A stretch of DNA of 64,000 bases from JACQFZ01 sp045810625. Lineage in GTDB: Bacteria > Pseudomonadota > Gammaproteobacteria > Acidiferrobacterales > Sulfurifustaceae. This document shows positions 51,143-58,512 of the stretch, one piece after another. The DNA lies in the NCBI GenBank assembly GCA_045810625.1, contig JBJMVQ010000047.1:30021-94020 (forward strand). Direction: 5' to 3'. The notes beneath the pieces were generated by a model, which had not been told where the DNA came from, ran no database searches, and saw nothing but the letters and a program-made list of their open reading frames with translations. The position numbers were made by a program, and so were the translations under genes. Numbering within the stretch: the stretch's first letter is position 1; each line of letters opens with the position of its first letter.

Positions 51143-52360
51143 ATGCGAACGGGTAACACGGTCATTCTCGGCCAAAACGTGGCTGCACGCCGCATCGGGC
51201 CGGCCGTCCCTGCGCCGAGCGCGAAAGCCGCGCCGGATCAGCCGTTCGAACCCGGCACGCGGATCGATCGCTATCTGGTCCTGGACCGCGTCGGCGGCGG
51301 CGGCACGGGCCAGGTGTATCGGGCGCGCGACACCGAGCTCGATCGCGAAGTCGCGCTCAAGGTTATTGGCCGGCCGTACTGCCACCAGCCCGAAGCCCTG
51401 AATCGTCTGCGTGCCGAGGCGCAGGCGCAAGCTCGGTTACGCAGCCCACAGGTCGTCACCCTGTACTCGCTGCTCGAACTCCCGTTCGCCGCCATGCTCG
51501 TGCTCGAATATCTCGAAGGCGAGACGCTCGAAAGCCGGCTGCGGCGCGGCGGACCACTTTCGCCCGAGGAAGCTATCGCTATCTTCGATCAGGCGTTGAT
51601 CGGTCTCGAGCATGTGCACGAGATGGGCGTCATCCATCGCGACCTCAAGCCGAGCAACATCTACCTGACGACGTCCGGCCAAGTGAAGATCATGGACTTC
51701 AGCGTCGCGAAGCTCGATGCGCGCGATGCCTACCCGCCGCGCACGATGGTCGGCACGCTGCTTTACATCTCTCCCGAGCAGATCAGCGGGCGCGACACCG
51801 ACGTCCGGTCCGACATCTACGCGCTCGGCGTTACGCTCTACGAGTCGGTGACCGGCCGCTTGCCGTTCGAGCGTCGCACCGACTACGGCCTCATGCACGC
51901 ACACGTCCAGGAACAGCCGCCTTCGCCACGCGAAATCGTCCGCGACATGCCGCCCGATCTCGCGCAAGTGATCATGAAGGCGATCGAAAAAGAACCGGGG
52001 GACCGTTATCGCAGCGCGACCGAATTTCGCATGGCACTGCGCAAGCTGAGCGACGCCCCGGACGCACGGTTTACGTTGTTGCCCGCAAACGCGTATGGCC
52101 CCGCGCCGCTCGCTCGTCGGAAAGGGCACTCTGCGCGCCGCTTCCTCGCCGGCTTCGGCCTGGACTTGACCCTCGTCGCTTCGATCTGCGCGGTGTTGTA
52201 CGCGCTCGGCCTATATCCCGGCCAAGGCACCGCCGTCGACCGCGCTGTCACGGCATCGGCTCCACAGCATGTCGCGGTCAACCGCCCGGCGCACACGAAT
52301 CCCGTGTCGCCGCGCGCGTCGGACCCCTATCGCGCGTTGCGTCAAGCTTGGGGCGAGTAA
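51143..52360 (+). CDS. Membrane-anchored Ser/Thr protein kinase
   Basis: 405 aa. Hanks kinase domain from about 43 to 305: glycine loop VGGGGTGQVYRA, lysine in VALKVIG, catalytic HRDLKPSNI, GTLLYISPEQ and SDIYALGVTLYE. The magnesium motif reads DFS instead of DFG. A transmembrane helix (about 333-360) and a short 45-residue extracytoplasmic tail follow, so the kinase is cytoplasmic with a small periplasmic sensor tail. It is inserted on the opposite strand between ribE and ribBA and overlaps the lipoprotein gene by 13 bases. Targets unknown. Confidence 0.93.
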   Translation: MRTGNTVILGQNVAARRIGPAVPAPSAKAAPDQPFEPGTRIDRYLVLDRVGGGGTGQVYRARDTELDREVALKVIGRPYCHQPEALNRLRAEAQAQARLRSPQVVTLYSLLELPFAAMLVLEYLEGETLESRLRRGGPLSPEEAIAIFDQALIGLEHVHEMGVIHRDLKPSNIYLTTSGQVKIMDFSVAKLDARDAYPPRTMVGTLLYISPEQISGRDTDVRSDIYALGVTLYESVTGRLPFERRTDYGLMHAHVQEQPPSPREIVRDMPPDLAQVIMKAIEKEPGDRYRSATEFRMALRKLSDAPDARFTLLPANAYGPAPLARRKGHSARRFLAGFGLDLTLVASICAVLYALGLYPGQGTAVDRAVTASAPQHVAVNRPAHTNPVSPRASDPYRALRQAWGE

Positions 52361-52923
52361 AAGGTCGTACGCGCGGCATTGCGCCGCACGTCATCGTTTC
52401 GGCGCTCGCCGTGAGCGCGCTCTTGAGCGGATGCGCTACCGAACCGCTCAATTCCTGCGAACAGTTCGACCAGGCGCGCAGTCACATGCGCTACGACACC
52501 GTGTACCGCTACTCTGCGGCGGATACCCGAGTGGCGTCGAAGAGCTTCGTGCCGGCGCGAAGGTCGGAACCCGTGACGGTACGCTGGTATACGTTGCGCG
52601 TGAATCGCACCCAAATACGGCCGTGCGATCACCTGTATCTGACAAAGGATTTGTATCTCCGGCGCGCGAACGACGTATCGATCATGCTCAACGAGCAGCG
52701 CGAATTCTATTCGGCCGAAGGCCAGCTCATCGCAACGAAACGGGAAGACGTGACGAGTCAGCTCGACACGTCGGGGTTCTATAGCGCGTCCGTTCCCCTG
52801 CCGATTCCGCGCGAGGCGCCGCCCGGCGCGTATCGCGTCGTCACGCGGCTACTGCTCAAGCTGCCGAACGCCGCCGAGCGCACGATCGCTTCCGCGAGCG
52901 CGGAATTTCGCGTTCATCCCTGA
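52348..52923 (+). CDS. Putative lipoprotein co-encoded with the Ser/Thr kinase
   Basis: 191 aa. Signal sequence ends ALLSGC (Cys29), a good lipobox. The mature part has several cysteines (CEQF, RPCDHLY) and a predicted beta-rich body with PLPIPREAPPGAYRVVTRLLLK near the C-terminus, reminiscent of an Ig-like domain. No known family recognised. Its start lies inside the kinase gene, so the two are translationally coupled and may form a sensor pair: lipoprotein outside, kinase inside. Confidence 0.82.
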   Translation: MGRVKGRTRGIAPHVIVSALAVSALLSGCATEPLNSCEQFDQARSHMRYDTVYRYSAADTRVASKSFVPARRSEPVTVRWYTLRVNRTQIRPCDHLYLTKDLYLRRANDVSIMLNEQREFYSAEGQLIATKREDVTSQLDTSGFYSASVPLPIPREAPPGAYRVVTRLLLKLPNAAERTIASASAEFRVHP

Positions 52924-52957
52924 TTCCACTCCGTAGTTCCAGATCGAACGCGCGGCG

Positions 52958-53554
52958 TTACGGCTCCGCTTGCAGCAGCCGTTCCAGGTAACGCGCGAGA
53001 AGATCGACTTCGATGTTCACGTCGTCCCCGGTTTTGAGGGAACCGAGCGTCGTCATCGCCAGCGTGTGCGGCACGAGATTCACCGCGAACCGAGCACCGT
53101 CCACGCCGTTGACCGTCAAGCTTACGCCATCGACACAGATCGATCCTTTTTCGGCGATGTAGCGACCCAGCGCACGCGGCGCGTCAAAGGTAAGCTTCAC
53201 CGAACCGCCTACGTTCTCGCGGCTCGCGAGCTTACCAACGCCGTCCACGTGGCCGCTCACGAGATGGCCACCCAGTCGCTGCCCCAGCGCGAGCGCCTTC
53301 TCGAGATTCACGCGATCCCCGCTCTGTCGACGGTTGAACGTCGTCCGCACCAGCGTTTCCGCGGAAAGATCGGCCTCGAAAAACCCGGCGCCAATCGCGG
53401 TGGCCGTAAGGCAAACCCCGCTCACCGCGATGCTGTCGCCGATTTTCACGTCGCTCAGATCGAGCCCGCCCACGGCGATGCGGGCATGCGCGTCCGGCCC
53501 GCGCGGTGTGAATGCGCTGAGCGTTCCGATCGATTCGATGATTCCGCTGAACAA
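52958..53554 (-). CDS. ribE: Riboflavin synthase, alpha chain
   Basis: 198 aa with two lumazine-binding repeats. MFSGIIESIGTLS starts repeat one, VSGVCLTATAIG is its core; HLVSGHVDGVGKL and VDGVSLTVNGVDG mark repeat two. The enzyme dismutates two lumazines to riboflavin. It lies 57 bases after ribD and is separated from ribBA by the two-gene insertion on the plus strand. Confidence 0.97.
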   Translation of the reverse strand: MFSGIIESIGTLSAFTPRGPDAHARIAVGGLDLSDVKIGDSIAVSGVCLTATAIGAGFFEADLSAETLVRTTFNRRQSGDRVNLEKALALGQRLGGHLVSGHVDGVGKLASRENVGGSVKLTFDAPRALGRYIAEKGSICVDGVSLTVNGVDGARFAVNLVPHTLAMTTLGSLKTGDDVNIEVDLLARYLERLLQAEP

Positions 53555-53611
53555 CGCTGAGCTCCCAAAGCAATTGAAGGTTTCGGCGCGACGGCTGTCG
53601 TTGCGCTGACG

Positions 53612-54712
53612 CTAAGTCTCCGCTTCCGGCTTCGCGGAGATTTTCCAATCCGCCCCGACCGCGCGTACATCGGTGATGTGAAGTTGCACACGGTCCTTCA
53701 GTGACCGTAACGCCGGTAAATGAAGCATGCCGCGCGCGGTATCACCAAGCAGCGCGGGCGCGAGATAAAGGATCAGCTCGTCGATCAGACGCTCTGCGAG
53801 CAAGGCGCCGGAAAGAACGGGACCGGCCTCCACCAGCACTTCGTTCACCTGCCGTTCCGCCAGTCGCTCCAAGAGCGCGCGCAGATCGACGCGCGCGGCA
53901 ACTGCGGGCAACTGCAGGACGTCGGCGCCGGCCGCACGAAGCGCGTTGGAACGCGCCGGGTCGCTGCTCGTCGTCGCGACCAGCGTCGCTCCCGGGAGAC
54001 GCAACATCCGGGCGCCGGCCGGCAAGCGCAATCGGCTGTCGACGACGACACGCAGCGGCTGGCGTCCGATATCGAAGGCTCGCACCGTCAGCGCCGGATC
54101 GTCGGCGAGCACCGTCTCGATGCCGGTCAGAATCGCGGAGCTGCGCGCACGCAAGCGCTGCACGTCAAGGCGCGCCGCTTCGCCGGTAATCCATTGGCTC
54201 TCTCCGTTGGCCATGGCCGTGCGCCCATCCAGACTGGCCGCGACTTTCAGCCGAACATAGGGACGGCCGCGGCGCATGCGGCTGATGAAGCCTGGGTTCA
54301 GCGCTTCAGCCTCCGCCTGCAGCAAGCCGTCGCGACACTCGATGCCGGCTGCGCGCAAACGCTCGAACCCCTTGCCATCGACCAGCGGATTGGGATCGCG
54401 CATGGCGGCGAAGACGCGCCCGACGCCCGCGCGCCGTAACGCGTCGGTACAGGGCGGCGTCCGCCCGTGGTGATTGCACGGTTCGAGCGTGACGTAGACA
54501 TCCGCTCCGCGCGCCCGCTCGCCCGCCTCCCGCAGCGCCAGCACCTCGGCGTGCGGCTCGCCGGCGCGCACGTGCCATCCTTCGCCGAGGATCTGATCGT
54601 CTTTCACGATCACGCAGCCGACGCGGGGATTCGGATCCGTGGTGTAGAGCGCCCGCGCGGCGAGATGAAGCGCGCGCGCCATGTGGCGCGCGTCACCGGC
54701 GGTAAAACTCAT
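53612..54712 (-). CDS. ribD: Bifunctional diaminohydroxyphosphoribosylaminopyrimidine deaminase / aminouracil reductase
   Basis: 366 aa from ATG 54712, overlapping the nrdR stop as ATGA; a much longer open frame to 55183 is a shadow over nrdR and is rejected. The deaminase domain has HAEVLAL and PCNHHGRTPPC (zinc ligands). The reductase domain starts RLKVAASLDGRTA with WITGEAAR, and ends with VEAGPVLSGALL. Catalyses the second and third steps after GTP opening in riboflavin synthesis. Confidence 0.96.
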   Translation of the reverse strand: MSFTAGDARHMARALHLAARALYTTDPNPRVGCVIVKDDQILGEGWHVRAGEPHAEVLALREAGERARGADVYVTLEPCNHHGRTPPCTDALRRAGVGRVFAAMRDPNPLVDGKGFERLRAAGIECRDGLLQAEAEALNPGFISRMRRGRPYVRLKVAASLDGRTAMANGESQWITGEAARLDVQRLRARSSAILTGIETVLADDPALTVRAFDIGRQPLRVVVDSRLRLPAGARMLRLPGATLVATTSSDPARSNALRAAGADVLQLPAVAARVDLRALLERLAERQVNEVLVEAGPVLSGALLAERLIDELILYLAPALLGDTARGMLHLPALRSLKDRVQLHITDVRAVGADWKISAKPEAET

Positions 54713-55272
54713 GGCTTGCGGCCGGTGGCGGGACGACGTCCGGACGGCGCCGGTGTCGCACCGCCGCCCGCGGGCTCTTCGGGCAGCAGCCGTAGCTGCT
54801 TGCGCCGCGACTCGGAGCTCGGTTCGGCTTGCAGCCGCTGCACTTCCTCGCGGAACGCGTCGACGTCCTCGAAGCTTCGATACACCGAAGCGAAACGTAC
54901 GTACGCCACCGGATCGATCTCTTTCAACTCCTCCATCACCCACTCGCCGATGCGGCGCGACGGAATTTCGCGCTCGCCGCACGCGATGAGCTTGTGACGC
55001 ACCCGCCCGACCATGGCTTCCACCGCCTCCGCCGTGACCGGACGCTTTTCGAGCGCGCGCGACAAGCCCGCGCGCAACTTCGCTTCGACGAAGGGCTCGC
55101 GCCGACCGTCCGATTTGATGACCTGCGGCAGCCGCAGTTCGGCGCGCTCGAACGTCGTAAACCGCTCGCGACAGACTTCGCACTCGCGACGACGGCGCAC
55201 CGCGTCGCCTTCCTCGGTCAGCCGGGAGTCGATCACGCGGGTTTCGTCGGCGGAACAGAACGGGCAGCGCAT
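54709..55272 (-). CDS. nrdR: Ribonucleotide reductase transcriptional repressor NrdR
   Basis: 187 aa, longer than the usual 150-160 because of a proline/arginine-rich tail. The zinc ribbon is CPFCSADETRVIDSR with CEVCRERFTTFER; the ATP-cone follows (IKSDGRREPF, KLRAGLSRALEKRPV). It represses nrd operons in response to dATP. It is translationally coupled to ribD. In most relatives glyA lies directly upstream; here three Kor genes intervene. Confidence 0.96.
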   Translation of the reverse strand: MRCPFCSADETRVIDSRLTEEGDAVRRRRECEVCRERFTTFERAELRLPQVIKSDGRREPFVEAKLRAGLSRALEKRPVTAEAVEAMVGRVRHKLIACGEREIPSRRIGEWVMEELKEIDPVAYVRFASVYRSFEDVDAFREEVQRLQAEPSSESRRKQLRLLPEEPAGGGATPAPSGRRPATGRKP

Positions 55273-55412
55273 GGGATCAGTGGCTCGCGCGGTTGGCCGC
55301 GCCTACCCAAAATAGCCGAACGCGTGCGTCGATACCAGTGGGAACCGCGCCGTCGACGCGGTGCTTAGGGGGCGATTCTGGGACGGCGGTCGAAACCAGG
55401 CTGTGCGCTACG

Positions 55413-56468
55413 CTACCGGAGCGAGGCGTTGATGCGATCGAGCGTCACGCTGCCCGGGCACAGCTCGCGCTCGCCGAGGCTGTTGAGCGGCGTTTCGACG
55501 GTTTCGAGGTGCTCGTGCAGATCCACCGAATCAGGGTGCACGTAGAGCAGACCGGTAACGACTTCGCCGGCCGCGGCGCGTTCCTGCAGATAGTTCATCA
55601 CCTTGATGCGGTCGGTTGGATCGTAGTCGTGCGCGAGCTTGCGCAGGCGCAACACGGTGCCGTCGTGCTGTGCAACCTCGACGAGCTCGCCCGGCGCGTA
55701 ATCCGCCGTGATCTCGGCGCGCCCTTCGATGAAATCGAGCCGGTTCACCGCTTCGTTATGCTGGCGAACGTAATCGTAGCTCTTGGTCGACCCCGCGTGG
55801 TTGTTGAACGCCACGCACGGAGAAATCACATCGAGAAACGCCGCGCCGCGATGCGCGATCGCCGCTTTGATGAGCGGCACGAGCTGCGCCTTGTCGCCCG
55901 AAAAACTGCGCGCTACGAACGTCGCGCCGAGCTGCAGCGCGAGGCCGATCATATCCACCGGTTCGTCGGAATTGACCGCGCCGCGCTTCGACTTCGAGCC
56001 TTTGTCCGCGGTCGCCGAGAACTGACCCTTGGTGAGACCGTAGACGCCGTTGTTCTCGACGATATAAACCATATTCACGCCGCGCCGGATCGAGTGCGCG
56101 AACTGCCCGAGCCCGATGGACGCCGAGTCGCCGTCGCCCGAAACACCCATGTAGATCAAATCGCGGTTCGCGAGATTAGCGCCCGTCAGCACCGACGGCA
56201 TGCGCCCATGCACGCTGTTGAAGCCGTGCGAGTTGCCGAGGAAATACGTTGGCGTCTTCGACGAGCAGCCGATACCGGAGAGCTTCGAGACACGATGCGG
56301 CTCGATATCGAGCTCCCAGCACGCCTGTATGATCGCGGCGCTAATGGAGTCATGTCCACAACCGGCGCAAAGTGTCGAGATCGCGCCTTCGTAGTCGCGC
56401 CGGACCAGTCCGAGTTTGTTCTTGGCGAGGGTCGGATGATGCAGTTTTGGTTTGGCGATATAGGTCAT
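55413..56468 (-). CDS. korB: 2-oxoacid:acceptor oxidoreductase beta subunit
   Basis: 351 aa from ATG 56468, overlapping the alpha stop as ATGA. LCAGCGHDSI and GIGCSSKTPTYF carry cysteines for a [4Fe-4S] cluster, and GDGDSASIGLGQFAHSI with ENNGVYGLTKGQ binds thiamine diphosphate and magnesium. With the alpha subunit it oxidatively decarboxylates a 2-oxoacid, probably 2-oxoglutarate, to acyl-CoA and passes electrons to ferredoxin or the third subunit. The size matches the ~37 kDa subunit reported for Azoarcus evansii 2-oxoglutarate:NADP oxidoreductase. Confidence 0.94.
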   Translation of the reverse strand: MTYIAKPKLHHPTLAKNKLGLVRRDYEGAISTLCAGCGHDSISAAIIQACWELDIEPHRVSKLSGIGCSSKTPTYFLGNSHGFNSVHGRMPSVLTGANLANRDLIYMGVSGDGDSASIGLGQFAHSIRRGVNMVYIVENNGVYGLTKGQFSATADKGSKSKRGAVNSDEPVDMIGLALQLGATFVARSFSGDKAQLVPLIKAAIAHRGAAFLDVISPCVAFNNHAGSTKSYDYVRQHNEAVNRLDFIEGRAEITADYAPGELVEVAQHDGTVLRLRKLAHDYDPTDRIKVMNYLQERAAAGEVVTGLLYVHPDSVDLHEHLETVETPLNSLGERELCPGSVTLDRINASLR

Positions 56469-58306
56469 GACACGGCCTTCCGGATCGGGACGACGGTACG
56501 TGCGCCGGCGTGGCTCGCGATTTGATCGACGATGAACCGCGCCGTAATCGGCGTGCCGTCGTAATGCAGTACCGAGATCATACGCGCGGAATTCACCTTC
56601 ATTTCCGCCGTCAGCAACGTCTTCAGCTGCGCGTCGCGATTCTGCTCGATCACAAACACCCACGGGTGCGAGGTAATAAAGTCGGCGATCTCGTCCTGGA
56701 ACGGAAAACCGCGCACACGCAGCGCGTTGATATGAATACCGCGCTCGCCGAGTACGTCGAGCGCTTCCTGCATGGCCGGGCTGGTCGAGCCGTAGTAGAT
56801 CGCACCGAAACGGGCCGGCTTGGCGGCCGGAACGAGAATCGGCTTGGGCAGCAGCTGCTTCGCCGTGTCGTGTTTGCGGAGCAAGCGCTGCATGTTGTCC
56901 ACGTAGTCCGGGCCCGCTTCGCTGTAGCGCGCATAGCGGTCCTTGGTCGTACCGCGGGTGAAATAAGCACCGCGGTTCGGATGCGTGCCCGGATAGGTGC
57001 GATATGGAATGCCGTCGCCGTCGACGTCGAGATAGCGGCCGAACTCCTTGCCCGCTTCGAGGTCTTCGTACGTCATGATCTTGCCGCGGTCGTACGCGCG
57101 CGTGTCGTCCCAGTTGAACGGTGCGCACATGCGCGTGTTCATGCCGATATCGAGGTCCGTCATGACGAACACCGGTGTCTGCAAGCGGTCCGCGAGGTCA
57201 AACGCTTGCGCGGTGAACTCGAAGCACTCGGTGGGATCTTCCGGAAAGAGCAGCACGTGTTTGGTGTCGCCGTGCGAGGCGTAGGCGCACGAGAGCACGT
57301 CCGATTGTTGCGTGCGCGTCGGCATGCCGGTCGACGGGCCGCCGCGCTGGACGTCGACGATGACCGCCGGGATCTCGGCGAAGTACGCGAGCCCGATGAA
57401 TTCCTGCATCAGCGATATTCCCGGGCCGGATGTACACGTGAACGCGCGCGCGCCGTTCCAGCCGGCGCCGATGACGACGCCGATCGACGCCAGCTCGTCT
57501 TCGGCCTGCACGATCGCATACCGGTGCTTGCCGGTTGCTGGATCGACGCGATATTTCTGACAGTAGCGAATGAACGCTTCGGCACACGACGAAGACGGCG
57601 TGATCGGGTACCACGCACAAACCGTCGCACCGCCGTACACGGCGCCGAGCGCTGCCGCGCTGTTGCCGTCCACGAAGATCTTGTTGCCGACGGCGTTGGC
57701 TCGCTGTACCCGCAGCCCGATCGGCGGCGACAACTTCTGCTCCGCATACTCGCGCCCGAGCCGCAGCGCCTTGATGTTCGACTGCAGCAGCGCTTCCTTA
57801 CCTTTGTACTGCTCGCCGAAGAGTTTCTCGATCTCGACCGGATCGATCTCCATCAACGCCGACAAGGCGCCAACGTAGATGATGTTCTTGAAGAGTTGCC
57901 GCTGGCGCGCATCGGAATACGTGCTGTTACAGATTTCCGTGAGCGGCATTCCGACGATATTGACGTCATCGCGGAACTTCGACGCCGGCAGCGGCTTCGA
58001 GTTGTCGTAAAACAGGTATCCGCCCGGTTCGATCTCCTTCAGGTCCTCATTCCAGGTCTGCGGATTCATCGCGACCATTAGGTCGACGCCACCGCGCCGA
58101 CCCTGGTAGCCGCGATCGTTCACGCGGACTTCATACCATGTCGGCAGACCCTGAATATTGGAAGGAAAGATGTTGCGCGGAGAAACCGGCACGCCCATGC
58201 GCAGAATCGAGCGGGCGAACAATTCGTTCGCGCTCGCCGAGCCGGAACCGTTGACGTTCGCGAACTTGACGACGAAATCGTTGACCGCCTCGATTTTCTT
58301 AGTCAT
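56465..58306 (-). CDS. korA: 2-oxoacid:acceptor oxidoreductase alpha (gamma-alpha fusion) subunit
   Basis: 613 aa. The N-terminal ~190 residues are the gamma domain (NVNGSGSASANELFARSILRMG; RRGGVDLMVAMNPQTW). The rest is the alpha domain with CAWYPITPSSSCAEAF, QAEDELASIGVVIGAGWNGARA, TSGPGISLMQEF and GGPSTGMPTRTQQSD. YPITPSS is typical of 2-oxoglutarate- rather than pyruvate-using enzymes. It is followed by the beta subunit through an ATGA overlap and preceded by the FAD subunit gene at a distance of 206 bases. Confidence 0.94.
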   Translation of the reverse strand: MTKKIEAVNDFVVKFANVNGSGSASANELFARSILRMGVPVSPRNIFPSNIQGLPTWYEVRVNDRGYQGRRGGVDLMVAMNPQTWNEDLKEIEPGGYLFYDNSKPLPASKFRDDVNIVGMPLTEICNSTYSDARQRQLFKNIIYVGALSALMEIDPVEIEKLFGEQYKGKEALLQSNIKALRLGREYAEQKLSPPIGLRVQRANAVGNKIFVDGNSAAALGAVYGGATVCAWYPITPSSSCAEAFIRYCQKYRVDPATGKHRYAIVQAEDELASIGVVIGAGWNGARAFTCTSGPGISLMQEFIGLAYFAEIPAVIVDVQRGGPSTGMPTRTQQSDVLSCAYASHGDTKHVLLFPEDPTECFEFTAQAFDLADRLQTPVFVMTDLDIGMNTRMCAPFNWDDTRAYDRGKIMTYEDLEAGKEFGRYLDVDGDGIPYRTYPGTHPNRGAYFTRGTTKDRYARYSEAGPDYVDNMQRLLRKHDTAKQLLPKPILVPAAKPARFGAIYYGSTSPAMQEALDVLGERGIHINALRVRGFPFQDEIADFITSHPWVFVIEQNRDAQLKTLLTAEMKVNSARMISVLHYDGTPITARFIVDQIASHAGARTVVPIRKAVS

Positions 58307-58334
58307 GTCTTACTCGGTCTTTAGAGAGAGTCCT

Positions 58335-58496
58335 AACCGCAGAGGACGCGGAGGTTTGATGAGTAACTGATCATGATCGGTGCGTGCTGAGACAGGCGCT
58401 TAACCTCGCGGTGTTCTCTGCAACGAATCGCAGCGGACCAGGGCTCTACCGTAACTCTCATCTGTATTCCTCCGCGTCCTTTGCGTCCTCCGCGGT
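58335..58496. repeat. Imperfect inverted repeat in the korA-korC spacer
   Basis: AACCGCAGAGGACGCGGAGG at 58335-58354 is matched by the complement of 58469-58496, whose arm carries an extra 8 bases (GACGCAAA-like). The centre is noncoding. The sequence style is that of an interspersed intergenic repeat; a short related piece (CGCGTCCTTTGC) occurs at 44561-44572. Confidence 0.55.
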
Positions 58497-58512
58497 GAAT
58501 AATTTTTATTGC

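Noticed and set aside
53612..55183. Extended ribD frame of 523 codons
   Set aside because: The first ~157 codons overlap nrdR in another frame and show no similarity; ATG 54712 overlaps the nrdR stop and matches the normal RibD start.
55413..57128. Extended korB frame of 571 codons
   Set aside because: The upstream part is a shadow of korA; the true start is ATG 56468 in the ATGA overlap.
56510..58081. 523-codon open frame on the plus strand
   Set aside because: Antisense shadow of korA; histidine/arginine-rich with no motif.
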